Shown here: positions 18,195-27,051 of the stretch, in pieces
Numbering within the stretch: position 1 is the stretch's first letter
Layout: each line of letters starts with the position of its first letter
NCBI GenBank assembly: GCA_012728855.1
Contig: JAAYEH010000281.1
Location: 62,001-126,000 of the forward strand
DNA: 64,000 nt
Direction of reading: 5' to 3'
Source: Rhodopirellula sp.
GTDB lineage: Bacteria > Planctomycetota > Planctomycetia > Pirellulales > Thermoguttaceae
Program-made: the position numbers and the translations under genes
Notes under the pieces: generated by a model
Told to the model about the DNA's origin: nothing
The model's input: the letters and a program-made list of their open reading frames with translations, nothing else
The model's database searches: none

Positions 18195-18722
18195 CTATTT
18201 CGACATCACGCTCCCGACAACGAGCGAAAGCAGAAGAATAGCGCCGATCAGTCCGCCCCCTAATCCTGCCAGCGTTCCTTGCCACAACCCGACGGCTGCC
18301 AGACTCGAATCCAGATAGAACGCCTGAGCGATGATTCCGGAAGCAGGGCCGAAGAACAACGCGCCGGGGAGCGGACTGAAATGAGGTTCTTTTCGCCGGC
18401 GGTCGATATACGGTCCCACAACGATGCCCACAACCAGTCCGGCCAATGCCCCGACGAAGGCCACGACCGCTAACCCGATAAATGCGCCTCGAATCGCGCC
18501 GGTCGATAGCCCCATCAGACCGGTCACGGCTCTCTGCCATCCGGCGGGAAAAGGCGGCAGCGTGGCCTTGGATGACCAGGCACTGACGGCGAAAAACAAG
18601 CCCCAAAGGCCTCCGCCGATCGCTGCGCCCCATTTCGCCCACGGCATGACGGCAACCGCCGATCCAACTACAGCGCCGAAGCAAATGCCAAAGAGAACGA
18701 GCTGCAAGTGAATCCACGCCAC
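18195..18722 (-). CDS. polytopic membrane protein of unknown function
   Basis: A 175-residue Gly/Ala-rich membrane protein with about five or six predicted spans: LVLFGICFGAVVGSAVAVM, WGAAIGGGLWGLFFAVSA, GAFIGLAVVAFVGALAGLVVGIVVG, GALFFGPASGIIAQAFYL and LIGAILLLSLVVGSVM. A short basic loop (YIDRRRKEPHF) separates the two halves. No known motif is seen. It is upstream of, and in the same direction as, the AOR gene but separated by about 145 bases, so cotranscription is possible and unproven. Confidence 0.65.
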   Translation of the reverse strand: MAWIHLQLVLFGICFGAVVGSAVAVMPWAKWGAAIGGGLWGLFFAVSAWSSKATLPPFPAGWQRAVTGLMGLSTGAIRGAFIGLAVVAFVGALAGLVVGIVVGPYIDRRRKEPHFSPLPGALFFGPASGIIAQAFYLDSSLAAVGLWQGTLAGLGGGLIGAILLLSLVVGSVMSK

Positions 18723-18933
18723 GCCGAGCCCCGTTGGCGGCGAGATGTGTCGTGACGGGCTTTGCTATCGCCCCCCCGCGCAGGCCGCTGGCCGTAGCGG
18801 TTAAACGAGCCAAAACTGCGAGCACGGCGCGTCGAAGTTACGGACAAAGATGCTCGAGCGGATTCCGCCAATGTATTCGCTTGCCCACGTGCCGGCAACC
18901 GCCCCTGGGCATGCGCCACCTCACGCGCCTTGG

Positions 18934-19052
18934 CATGGTTCAGGGGAACGGTCGCAGCCGGTAGGTTCCGCTTGCCGAGCGGAACCTGTGCGGCATGAAC
19001 CCGCTCGGCAAGCGGGATCGACTACCAGGCGAGTAGGTTGCCTCGATCATGC
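18934..19052. repeat. REP-A element, inverted pair
   Basis: GTAGGTTCCGCTTGCCGAGCGGAACC (18961-18986) and the opposite-strand core CCGCTCGGCAAGCGGGATCGACTACC (about 19000-19026) form an inverted pair; the left flank GCATGGTTCAGGGG repeats the flank of the 3647 copy. It fills the gap between the membrane-protein gene (minus) and the Hsp70 gene (plus). Nothing else is seen in 18723-19151. Confidence 0.75.
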
Positions 19053-19151
19053 CCCTCTGGCAGGCCGGCGCGATGCGCAGTACAATACTGACAGCTTTTC
19101 GCCGCATTGTCGTGCCATTGTGCGTCGGCCCAGGAAAGATCTGCAAACATC

Positions 19152-21974
19152 GTGACTGTCGCCCAACCGAACTTCTCCCAGCAAGCTCGGTTCGTTGTCG
19201 GCTTTGATCTCGGCACGACCAACTCGGCCGTGACTTACGTGGATACCGAGGAAGAGCCGTGGCGGATCCGAACCTTCCTCGTGCCGCAGTTGGTCGCGCC
19301 GGGGCAGGTGGAAGCACGAGAGACCGTCCCGTCGTTTCATTACCAGCCGGCCGGCGGTGAAATGGCCGGCGATGCGCTGCGTCTGCCCTGGAGCCAGCAA
19401 TCGCCGGGCTATTGCGTCGGCTTCCTGGCTCGCGACCAGGGGACGGCGGCGCCGGGTCGGCTGATCGCCTCGGCCAAGTCGTGGCTCTGCCATACCGGCG
19501 TGGACCGCACGGCCGATCTGCTGCCTTGGCACAACGCGGCCGACGTCGAGCGGCTCTCGCCGGTCGAGGCAAGCGGCCGTTTGATCGCCCACGTGCGCGC
19601 TGCCTGGGATCATCGCTTTCCGGAGCATCCGCTCGCCGAGCAGGATCTGGTGCTTACGCTGCCCGCCTCGTTTGACGAGGTAGCCCGGGAACTGACGGTC
19701 AAAGCGGCCGCGCGGGCCGGTTTGTCGCGGGTGGTGCTGATCGAGGAGCCGCAGGCCGCCTTCTATGCCTGGATCGACGCCCACAGCGAGGATTGGCAAC
19801 AGCGCGTTCGGCCGGGCCAGAAAATCCTCGTCTGCGACATCGGGGGCGGCACCAGCGATTTCACCTTGATCCGCGTGCGGGGCGAAGCGGGCGGGAAGGT
19901 CCGCTTTCACCGGGTGGCCGTCGGCGATCATCTGATTCTCGGCGGCGACAATTTCGATCTGGCCTTGGCACAGCACCTGGAAAAACGGCTGACCAACGAC
20001 GGTCGCCTTGAGCCTCGCCAGTGGTCGGTGCTCGTGCGAAGCTGCCGGCGGGTGAAAGAGACCCTCCTGGGCGGCGGTGCTCCCGAGCGGCTTACCGTAC
20101 ACTTGCCCGCCGCGGGCTCGCGACTGATCGGCGGAGGCGTACAACTCGAAGTCACCCGAGACGAAGTCCGCGAGCTGCTCGTGGAAGGCTTCTTCCCCCG
20201 CGTGCATCTCACGGACCGGCCGCTGCGCCGGCGATCGGGATTTCAGGAATTCGGCCTCCCCTTCACGCCTGATCCCGCCGTGACGCGCTACCTTGCGGCC
20301 TTTCTTACCGCCCATCGGCATGTGGCGCTCGACGAATCGGAAACGATCGCGGATCACGACCCGGCGCGGCCCGACATCGTGCTTTTCAACGGGGGCGTGT
20401 TTGAATCGGACCTGCTGCGAGGCCGCATGATCGAAGTGCTGGAAAGCTGGTTTCCCCAACCGTCCGCATGGAATCCGATCGTGCTGGAAAACGAGCGGCT
20501 CGATCTGGCCGTGGCGCGGGGGGCGGCGTATTACGGGATGGTCCGTCGCGGGCAAGGGGTGCGGATTGCGGCGGGGCTGGCACGGACCTACTACATCGGC
20601 GTGGAAAGCGAAGGCGGCGATTCCCCGGCGGTCTGCCTTGTGCCTGCCGGAGTCGAAGCGGGGCACGATATCCACCTCTCCGAGCGGCAGTTCACGCTGC
20701 GGGTCTCCGAACCGGTCGAGTTCCCGTTGTACGTTTCCAGTACGCGACTCACCGACCGTCCCGGCGAACTGGTCGCGGTCGATCGCGAGCAGATGACGCC
20801 GCTGCCGCCGATGCGAACCGTGCTGCGGAAGCGGAAGAAGGGCGAAGCGGAGTCGGTCTCCGTTACCCTGCACGCGCGGCTGACGGAGATCGGCACACTC
20901 GACCTCTGGTGCGGTGAAGTCGGCGGTCGCGGCCAGTGGCGACTTCAGTTCGACGTCCGCTCGGCGACGGAAACCGACGTCGCCGCTCACGACGCGGCCG
21001 CGGAACGGGAAGGATTCATCGAGGAAGAGACGTGGCAGCCGTGCCGCCGCCTGATCCTCGGCACGTTCGGTCCCGGCGGCGCCGACAAACCGGAAGGGCT
21101 GGTGAGACGGCTCTCCGAGGCGACAGGGATGAACCGCAAGCTCTGGCCGACGTCGTTTCTGCGACGCATTTGGGAGACCCTCTTGGAAGTCGAGCAGGGG
21201 CGGCGCCCCAGCGCGGTCCACGAGGCGCGGTGGCTCAACTTGCTCGGTTTCTCGCTGCGGCCCGGCTACGGACTGGCGCTGGACGATTGGCGCGTGGCCG
21301 AGACATGGCGAGCCCTGCAAGGCAACTTGATCCACCCCAGCGTGATGTGCCGCACCGAGTGGTGGATCCTCTGGCGACGGATCGCCGGCGGTTTGGCGGC
21401 AGGTCAGCAGCAGGCGCTCGCCGATCCCGTCTTGGGCCCCATCCGCACCCTTCACCGGCAGCTCACGGCGGGCAAGGGTCGCAGCGACTTCGCCTATGGT
21501 TCTCACGAGGCGGCCGAGATATGGCGGGCGCTGGGATCGTTGGAACTATTGAGCGTGGGAAGCAAGATCGAGTTGGGCGCGATGCTCTTGGACATCTTAC
21601 CGAAGAAGAAGTTGGAGGCAAGCCGTCCCGCGATTCTCTGGGCGATCGGGCGCCTCGGCGCCCGCCAGCCGGTCTATGGGCCGCTCAACACGGTCGTGCC
21701 GGCCGGCACCGCGGGCGAGTGGCTGCGACGATTGATGGACACCGGATCGGACGATTCCGAAGCCCTCCTGGCCGTGATGCAATTGGCCCGTCGCACGGAC
21801 GACCGCTACCGCGACATCCCCGATCGACTTCGCGACAAAGTTCTCGGATGGTTGGAAATCCGCGATGCGCCGGCTCATTTTGTGGAACTGGTGCGCCGCG
21901 GCGGCCAGTTGGATGCGGAAGAGCAAGGTCTCGTTTTTGGCGAGGCTTTGCCGAAGGGGCTGCGGATTCTTTGA
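19152..21974 (+). CDS. Hsp70-family (DnaK-like) protein with long non-canonical C-terminus
   Basis: About 940 residues. Seen: phosphate-1 loop VVGFDLGTTNSAVTYVD, EEPQAAFYAWID (connect region), phosphate-2 loop LVCDIGGGTSDFTLIRV and a later FNGGVFESDLLRGRMIEVLESW (adenosine motif), so the actin-like ATPase is complete. Beyond about residue 500 the sequence is not a standard peptide-binding domain and lid; it corresponds to the extended C-terminus of the large Hsp70 class with DUF3731. The ORF track uses TTG at 19107; GTG 19152 is preferred because it starts close to the ATPase and has AGGAAAG upstream. A chaperone role is inferred from the ATPase only. The 819-codon minus ORF opposite is a shadow. 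Confidence 0.88.
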   Translation: MTVAQPNFSQQARFVVGFDLGTTNSAVTYVDTEEEPWRIRTFLVPQLVAPGQVEARETVPSFHYQPAGGEMAGDALRLPWSQQSPGYCVGFLARDQGTAAPGRLIASAKSWLCHTGVDRTADLLPWHNAADVERLSPVEASGRLIAHVRAAWDHRFPEHPLAEQDLVLTLPASFDEVARELTVKAAARAGLSRVVLIEEPQAAFYAWIDAHSEDWQQRVRPGQKILVCDIGGGTSDFTLIRVRGEAGGKVRFHRVAVGDHLILGGDNFDLALAQHLEKRLTNDGRLEPRQWSVLVRSCRRVKETLLGGGAPERLTVHLPAAGSRLIGGGVQLEVTRDEVRELLVEGFFPRVHLTDRPLRRRSGFQEFGLPFTPDPAVTRYLAAFLTAHRHVALDESETIADHDPARPDIVLFNGGVFESDLLRGRMIEVLESWFPQPSAWNPIVLENERLDLAVARGAAYYGMVRRGQGVRIAAGLARTYYIGVESEGGDSPAVCLVPAGVEAGHDIHLSERQFTLRVSEPVEFPLYVSSTRLTDRPGELVAVDREQMTPLPPMRTVLRKRKKGEAESVSVTLHARLTEIGTLDLWCGEVGGRGQWRLQFDVRSATETDVAAHDAAAEREGFIEEETWQPCRRLILGTFGPGGADKPEGLVRRLSEATGMNRKLWPTSFLRRIWETLLEVEQGRRPSAVHEARWLNLLGFSLRPGYGLALDDWRVAETWRALQGNLIHPSVMCRTEWWILWRRIAGGLAAGQQQALADPVLGPIRTLHRQLTAGKGRSDFAYGSHEAAEIWRALGSLELLSVGSKIELGAMLLDILPKKKLEASRPAILWAIGRLGARQPVYGPLNTVVPAGTAGEWLRRLMDTGSDDSEALLAVMQLARRTDDRYRDIPDRLRDKVLGWLEIRDAPAHFVELVRRGGQLDAEEQGLVFGEALPKGLRIL

Positions 21975-22402
21975 AGCCGGAAGAACGACGTGACCGGAGC
22001 ACTTTTTTTGGCCGAAGGCCATAATCACCGTAGCCTGGGGGCACACCCTCGTTGTTACACACAAGTATGGCTTGGGCACAGCACACGCCGGCAATTGTTT
22101 TACGCCGAAGACGTCGTACAACAGAGCCCGGGGTAAGCGGAGCGGCGCAGCCGCGGAGCGTCACCTAGGGTTTGGGGACCGAAAAACCCGAGGACGATCC
22201 CAACGGGATCGTACAAGCCCCTGTGGAACCGCTTTGCGGTTCGCTTGTTTGCACCGAACCGCCACCCCAGGGTGGCCGCTCCGCGGCTACCCTGGGCTGC
22301 GTTGTTGAACTGCTTCGCGGTACAGTGCCAGGAAAAGGAGCCGGGCTCCCGAGGGCATAAGCCACTCTCGGGAGCCCGGCAATGCGTTGGCAACGGGGAC
22401 CG
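21975..22402. other. intergenic gap with GC-rich palindromic repeats
   Basis: No gene is seen. Two related blocks in opposite orientation occur: AGCCCGGGGTAAGCGGAGCGGCGCAGCCGCGGAGCG (about 22131-22167) and GGTGGCCGCTCCGCGGCTACCCTGGGCT (about 22272-22299). A third hairpin (22340-22380) is listed as a terminator. The two convergent genes end on either side, so these may shape both 3' ends. Confidence 0.55.
22340..22380 (-). terminator. strong stem-loop terminator of the outer-membrane protein gene
   Basis: A perfect 14-bp stem GCCGGGCTCCCGAG / CTCGGGAGCCCGGC with a 13-base loop lies 23 bases after the stop of the minus gene at 22403. On the minus strand it is followed by TCCTTTTCC, a modest T-rich tract, consistent with Rho-independent termination. 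Confidence 0.65.
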
Positions 22403-23815
22403 TTAGAAGTAGCAGTTGTACTGCACACCCACTTCAGCGTCGAAATTGCTGTTCAGGCCGGTGAATTCGTCTTCATCGTCCTCAAGCGGAAACGCGCCGT
22501 AGAAGGTGAAGGTCGACTGGTTTCTCAACGCCACATGCACGCCACCGGTGATGTTCAGGTTGTCGTACCGGTTCAGCGGCGAGAAGACGACCGGTTCGAG
22601 GCCGTCGCTCACCATGTCGGCATCCTGCGTCGCGGTCGTGTAGTGCAATTCCACGGTCGGAGCAATGCCCGAGATCAAGCCGGTGCAGGCATTGTTCTTG
22701 TACATCCAGTAGCCGAGCTTCAGATCGAAGTGCAACAGATCCTGGTCGTCGTAGTTGCCGAGAAACCGCAGGTTCGTGAAGGCGGTGTCGCGCTGCCAGA
22801 CATCGTAGCCGTTCATGTCGAAGTCGGCCGAGATGTAGGCTTGCGCGAAGAAGCAGTTCGAAGGCGTCCACAACGCACCGAGGAACGGCTGGATGTGGAA
22901 CGAATCGTTTTCCACCTGCCGCATCACGGTAGAAATTCCGGTGGCGTCGTCGTAGCGGAGTTGGCGGGCGTCGTCCGCGGTGGGAATGACGAACGCAACG
23001 CCGCCGGTGAGGGCGCCGCAGCAGCTTCGATGAATGTAGCTTTTCGCAACGAGGACGACGTTGCCTAATTCCGTTCCGGTGGGGGAGAATACGGTTTCTC
23101 CCCGCGGATCACCGATCTGATCCGAGTCCAAGCCGTCGCCGAAAGGAATCCGAACTTCCAGCGACGCCCAGCCTCCGAAAAGCGCCGTGCTCTCGAAACC
23201 GAACGTGTAACGGTCGAAATTGATGTCGCGACGGAGGTCCGTGGCCGGATCGTCGACAATCAACGCGTTGTGGAAATGGTTGTAGGAGAAGAAGACTCGA
23301 TCGGTCGGGATCGGGGTCATGTTCTCAGAGATCTTGAACCGCCGGTCGCCACCCGCGATCGGATTGTTTCCGCCGGGCGAATGGTTGTAGGAATCGGGGT
23401 GAAAATACCCGCCGCTGCCGATGAAATCGCCGATCATGGCCGGGGCTGCGCTGGCGGGGGAGCCGCCAAAACCGGCGCTTTGCGATGCGGCAAACATCTC
23501 AGGCGACACGATATCGCTGGGGGCCGCCGGTTGGGGGGACGGAGCGGGCGCGGCATCCGTCGCCCCGGGGGCCTGCTGCGGGCTCGGTGCCGCCTGGCCC
23601 GGCGCATAGACCGTTCCGCCCGGCACTCCATACGCCGACTGTCCCGGGGGGCAGGGGGCCGGACAGGCGGGAGGACAGGTACGGTAACAGCGGCCTTGCC
23701 CCAGCGATGTGGCGGTCAACATGGCGACCAGCCCCAGTGCGGTCAGCCCGCGTCGAACCGTTCGCCCGACGCGCTGACGAATCTCCCGCTGCGCGGGTAA
23801 TCGAACGATGGACAT
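22403..23815 (-). CDS. outer-membrane beta-barrel protein with Pro/Ala-rich N-terminal linker
   Basis: A 470-residue exported protein. Seen: a signal (LTALGLVAMLTATSLGQ), a Cys/Pro segment CYRTCPPACPAPCPPG, a low-complexity Pro/Ala/Gln linker to about residue 120, then about 340 residues of alternating-strand sequence rich in aromatics (FFSYNHFHNALIV, GYWMYKNNACTG) ending in VGVQYNCYF with the terminal Phe typical of outer-membrane barrels. It is a porin-like or transport-related barrel of a type abundant in planctomycetes; substrate unknown. AGGAGGG lies six bases before ATG. It stands alone and is followed by a stem-loop terminator. Confidence 0.78.
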   Translation of the reverse strand: MSIVRLPAQREIRQRVGRTVRRGLTALGLVAMLTATSLGQGRCYRTCPPACPAPCPPGQSAYGVPGGTVYAPGQAAPSPQQAPGATDAAPAPSPQPAAPSDIVSPEMFAASQSAGFGGSPASAAPAMIGDFIGSGGYFHPDSYNHSPGGNNPIAGGDRRFKISENMTPIPTDRVFFSYNHFHNALIVDDPATDLRRDINFDRYTFGFESTALFGGWASLEVRIPFGDGLDSDQIGDPRGETVFSPTGTELGNVVLVAKSYIHRSCCGALTGGVAFVIPTADDARQLRYDDATGISTVMRQVENDSFHIQPFLGALWTPSNCFFAQAYISADFDMNGYDVWQRDTAFTNLRFLGNYDDQDLLHFDLKLGYWMYKNNACTGLISGIAPTVELHYTTATQDADMVSDGLEPVVFSPLNRYDNLNITGGVHVALRNQSTFTFYGAFPLEDDEDEFTGLNSNFDAEVGVQYNCYF

Positions 23816-24090
23816 AACAGCCCTCCTAGAGTGTGTTTTGAGCGGTACACGGATCTGCCCCGAACAATGCCTCGCACACCTCAGGCCCGGAACGGACCGC
23901 TTTATATCCGCGTATTCTTAATTCAGATTCGACTGATCTTCCAAGAATATTAAGACAAACAGGTAAAATCGGCACTCCCGCTACGCCACGCGCCGTTGTA
24001 AGGCGAGCGGTGGATGAAGTCGTCCCGTCAGGCGCGGCTGCTCGGAAGCAGCCGGGCTACTGACCGGCACGTTCTTCTCCGCCAGTTGCC

Positions 24091-26133
24091 TTACGGCACA
24101 ACGCGGAACGTCACCGACGATTCGGCCCACTGCGATGGCGGCATTGATTGCAGGGCTTGCGGGCGTGGAATGCCGTCGTGAAAGGCCGTGGAGGGAAGAG
24201 GCTCGCGAACGGCCAAGAGCTTGACCACGTAGACGCCCGCCGGGCCGGCAACGCGGAAGAGTTCTCCGGGACCGGGATGCAACAGCTTGCGACCGGCAGG
24301 AGCGAAGTGCTGCTGGTTCGGTTGCGGGCACCAGAGGCGGGCCTGATCGGAAGGATCCACCGCCACGATGTAGTACCAGCAGTCGGCGCTGGCTTTCAAC
24401 CCGAACTTCAGGCTATCGCCGACGCGATACTCCGCCAGATTCGCACCGCCGGCGGGGCGCCGGTCGACCACCGCCTGTAGTCCAAAGCCGGGCGCCGGAT
24501 TGGTCAGTGTGGCCAGAGACATCCGCGTTTGCCGGCCGCCGGCCAAATCGCCAATCCAGGCGACGATCTGCTGGGCCACCGAGCCCGGATGGAACCATTG
24601 TCGCGGGCCGTGGCGGGTTCCGTTCAATTCGGTTGCCGTGACGCTGATCTCGACGCGGCCCGCGGTCGTGCCACCGGGTGCGACGGTAATCCGCAGATCG
24701 TAGCCGTCTCGGTCGGAGAGCCGCACACGGTCCAATTCCGCAGCAAGTCGGCTGACCTGTTGACAGATTGCGTCGGCCGCCGCATCTTCGACCGGGCCGC
24801 TCGAGCCGACTCTCTCGATCAGCAGGAGCACATCGGAGTCGTCGGCCGGATCGACCAGCGGCACGACCACCACTCCCTTCCGCGGCGCCACTCCCGAAAC
24901 GGCTTTGGCCTCCGCGGAGCGGATGTCGAGCCGGTCGATTTCAAGCTGCCCAAGCGGCTGCTCCAACCGTGTGCCTGTTGGCGGCGCGGCATAGATTCCC
25001 AGGACTTGCCGTGGCTTCAGTCCATGAACGGCGCCCAAATCGAGCATGGCTCGGTCCGCCTGCATCGGTTCGACATGAGCATAGAGCGGTTGCTTTCGGG
25101 CGACGCCGAACACAGGACCATCGGCCCAACGCGAGTCGGGACAATCGAGCACCGGCGTTTGACGGGCCGTCTCGTCGACCTGATCGGCATTGAACTGGGC
25201 GTCGATCTGGCGGCGGGCGTGTGCGAAAGCCTCCCCATAGGAGATCACTCCGTCGTCGTTCGTATCGGCCGGGCCACGCAGTCCTTCGACCAGGAAATAC
25301 GTCAACAGGCCCGTGGCCAACGGTTCCCGCAGATCCGGTTCGAAGCTGACGTCAAGTTCGACCGATTCCTGAGCCGCGGTACATGCCGAGAAGACGACCC
25401 GCTGCTGTCCTCCAACGGCGGAACCGATTTCACCGCCGCTGGGCGATGCCGTCAGCGACTTCGTTCCGGCAAATAGCGACTTCGCTTGTTGAAGCGCCGG
25501 AACGTAGCGGGATCGCAAACGACGGTTGACCGATTTGGTGGCCGTGCCGGAATGGCAGCAGTCCAAGAGTACCGCGATGTGAACCGGCCCCAGCTTGGCG
25601 AGCATTTGGTCCAGTTCGTCGTCGCGCAATGCTTGCGCGCCGTTCTCGGCAAAGTCGTGCGGGCACAACGCCTCGTCTTGCCCGTCCTGCTCATCGCCGT
25701 TGTCATCGACCAGTAGCGTGCCGTGGCCGCTGTAGTGGAAGACAACCGTGTCGCCCGGTTGAACTCTGTCGGCGAGTTGTTGGAAAGCCTGCCGTATGGC
25801 GAAGAGGGTCGCCTGCTGGTTCCGCAGGATCGAGACATTCTGCTGGGGAAATGAGAATTCCCGCAGGAGAACATGGGAAAGCCTCTCCACGTCGTTTGCC
25901 GCTCCGCCGAGGTTGCGGTTGCGGAGCCGGGGATAATCGTCGATGCCGACCAGCAGTGCGTAGTGCTCGGCTGACGAAGATGCCGGAAGCAATGCCAAAA
26001 CGGCGAGGATCAGCGCGGGATAAAACCGCCGCACGAAGCGACACCATCGCCGAGTCGATGATCGCTGCGGCAAACCCACTGCCCCTAGTTCAAGACAACC
26101 CGACTGAGGGGAGGTAGAATCTCGAAGTCGCAT
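24091..26133 (-). CDS. caspase-like (peptidase C14) protein with EF-hand-like loop and DUF4384-type C-terminus
   Basis: A 680-residue exported or membrane-anchored caspase-fold protease. Seen: a signal/anchor FYPALILAVLALLPASSSA, then YALLVGIDDYP, catalytic H137 in HYSGHGT and C193 in LLDCCHSGT. DTNDDGVISYGE (290-301) fits the 12-residue EF-hand calcium loop. The C-terminal third contains YRVGDSLKFGLKASADCWYYIVAVDPSDQARLWCP, like DUF4384 (a domain often fused to bacterial caspases). The ORF track starts at 26421 inside a repeat; ATG 26133 has AAGGAAG at eight bases and gives the signal peptide. The catalytic dyad is intact, so it is likely active; targets unknown. It faces a small secreted-protein gene and a kinase gene. 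Confidence 0.9.
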   Translation of the reverse strand: MRLRDSTSPQSGCLELGAVGLPQRSSTRRWCRFVRRFYPALILAVLALLPASSSAEHYALLVGIDDYPRLRNRNLGGAANDVERLSHVLLREFSFPQQNVSILRNQQATLFAIRQAFQQLADRVQPGDTVVFHYSGHGTLLVDDNGDEQDGQDEALCPHDFAENGAQALRDDELDQMLAKLGPVHIAVLLDCCHSGTATKSVNRRLRSRYVPALQQAKSLFAGTKSLTASPSGGEIGSAVGGQQRVVFSACTAAQESVELDVSFEPDLREPLATGLLTYFLVEGLRGPADTNDDGVISYGEAFAHARRQIDAQFNADQVDETARQTPVLDCPDSRWADGPVFGVARKQPLYAHVEPMQADRAMLDLGAVHGLKPRQVLGIYAAPPTGTRLEQPLGQLEIDRLDIRSAEAKAVSGVAPRKGVVVVPLVDPADDSDVLLLIERVGSSGPVEDAAADAICQQVSRLAAELDRVRLSDRDGYDLRITVAPGGTTAGRVEISVTATELNGTRHGPRQWFHPGSVAQQIVAWIGDLAGGRQTRMSLATLTNPAPGFGLQAVVDRRPAGGANLAEYRVGDSLKFGLKASADCWYYIVAVDPSDQARLWCPQPNQQHFAPAGRKLLHPGPGELFRVAGPAGVYVVKLLAVREPLPSTAFHDGIPRPQALQSMPPSQWAESSVTFRVVP

Positions 26134-26553
26134 GGAGGTGTTCTTCCTTTGTACGTCAGCGTCAGGCCGGAACGCCTGGCGTACTTTGTCGCCGGGGCCA
26201 TTTTGCGAATCAACGCCATTATATACCGTTGATGTCCAAATCCCCACCACACGCCGACAGTCAGGCCCTGCGTCTGCCGATGGGCCGGTGGCTTCGTATC
26301 CATTGGGAAAACCGTGAACAGAGAAGAGGCACCGGTACTTCCGCCAAAAATACCGGTGCCTCTTCTCTGTTCCGCGTCCCCCGGCTTGGAGCCAGGAGTC
26401 GAGATTCTTGGGGACAAGCATTTGTTCTTACCCAAAAGAAACCCGGACGAGCCGAAAATTCTCTTGCCGATCGTGTCGGGAAACCGCACGGATCGACCAT
26501 GAGACGGATGTGAGGCCAACAAAACGAAAAGCCCAATCCCAAGGAGACGATCG
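26134..26553. other. intergenic gap between divergent genes, holding a family-D hairpin
   Basis: Contains the hairpin at 26316-26372 and, reading minus, a TATAAT at 26223-26218 about 85 bases before the caspase start, with no convincing -35. The right part carries the leader of the YQGG-repeat gene. No gene is supported. Confidence 0.5.
26316..26372. repeat. family-D hairpin, 22-bp perfect inverted repeat
   Basis: GAACAGAGAAGAGGCACCGGTA (26316-26337) and its exact complement (26351-26372) around a 13-base loop. The core GAGAAGAGGCACCGGTA also forms the arms of the MITE-like element at 31136-31310. It lies in a promoter-containing gap, so it is not a terminator for either divergent gene. Confidence 0.8.
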
Positions 26554-26883
26554 ATGAAGAAGATTCTGCAAACTGCTGCTGTCGTTGCTACTCTGGCACT
26601 GGTCGGTAGTTCCGCTTCCGACGCTCTTGCCGGCGGCAAGCCGCTTCCCGGCCAAGGCACAACCTTTGCCGGAGGCTCCTTTGGCTACCAGGGCGGATAT
26701 CAAGCCGGCGCCAGCGGATATCAGGGTGGATATCAGGGCGGATACCAAGGCGGCTACGAAGTGAAGCCCTTCCAATTCCAGCAGCCTCCCGTGTATCAGA
26801 CGCCGGTGAAGCCGTACCAATTCCAGCCTTCCCAACCGCTGCCAGGGCAGATGCCCGCTTGGTCCCCGTCCTGGAGCTATTGA
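26554..26883 (+). CDS. small secreted Gly/Tyr/Gln-repeat protein
   Basis: A 109-residue protein with a signal peptide (MKKILQTAAVVATLALVGSSASDALA) and a mature part made of YQGG units: GYQGGYQAGASGYQGGYQGGYQGGYE, followed by VKPFQFQQPP, VKPYQFQPSQP repeats. There is no cysteine. AAGGAG lies seven bases before ATG and a good Rho-independent terminator follows, so it is a monocistronic and probably well-expressed gene. Composition suggests a structural surface, matrix or adhesive component; no family is recognised. Confidence 0.82.
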   Translation: MKKILQTAAVVATLALVGSSASDALAGGKPLPGQGTTFAGGSFGYQGGYQAGASGYQGGYQGGYQGGYEVKPFQFQQPPVYQTPVKPYQFQPSQPLPGQMPAWSPSWSY

Positions 26884-26912
26884 TCGGCATTTCCACTCGT
26901 TTCTCTTTCCCA

Positions 26913-26950
26913 GGTCGCCGGGAGTTCGCTTCCGGCGGCCTTTTTTCTTT
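26913..26950 (+). terminator. Rho-independent terminator of the YQGG-repeat gene
   Basis: Stem GGTCGCCGG / CCGGCGGCC (one G-U pair) with a ten-base loop, followed directly by TTTTTTCTTTCTT, starting 30 bases after the stop codon. It is the clearest intrinsic terminator in the window. Confidence 0.85.
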
Positions 26951-27051
26951 CTTGTGCGAGCATTATTCCTGTCGGTATTTGGCGGCAGGCAGCCATACAA
27001 GGCACAGCAGGAATGAGCATGCACGGCATGATGAAACGAGGAGAACCAGCG

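Noticed and set aside
17515-18825. 436-codon minus ORF overlapping the AOR and membrane-protein genes
   Set aside because: It is out of frame with both and rich in Arg, with no homology; the two overlapping genes account for the region.
19047-21506. 819-codon minus-strand ORF opposite the Hsp70 gene
   Set aside because: Composition is Arg/Pro/His-rich without any motif, and the plus strand encodes complete Hsp70 ATP-binding motifs; it is a GC-driven shadow.
26134-26421. N-terminal extension of the caspase gene in the ORF track
   Set aside because: It reads through the family-D hairpin; the signal peptide and ribosome site support ATG 26133.
26700-26770. Possible CRISPR-like tandem repeats (GGATATCAGGG units)
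   Set aside because: The repeats are coding (YQGG units) in a protein with signal peptide, and they lack spacers.
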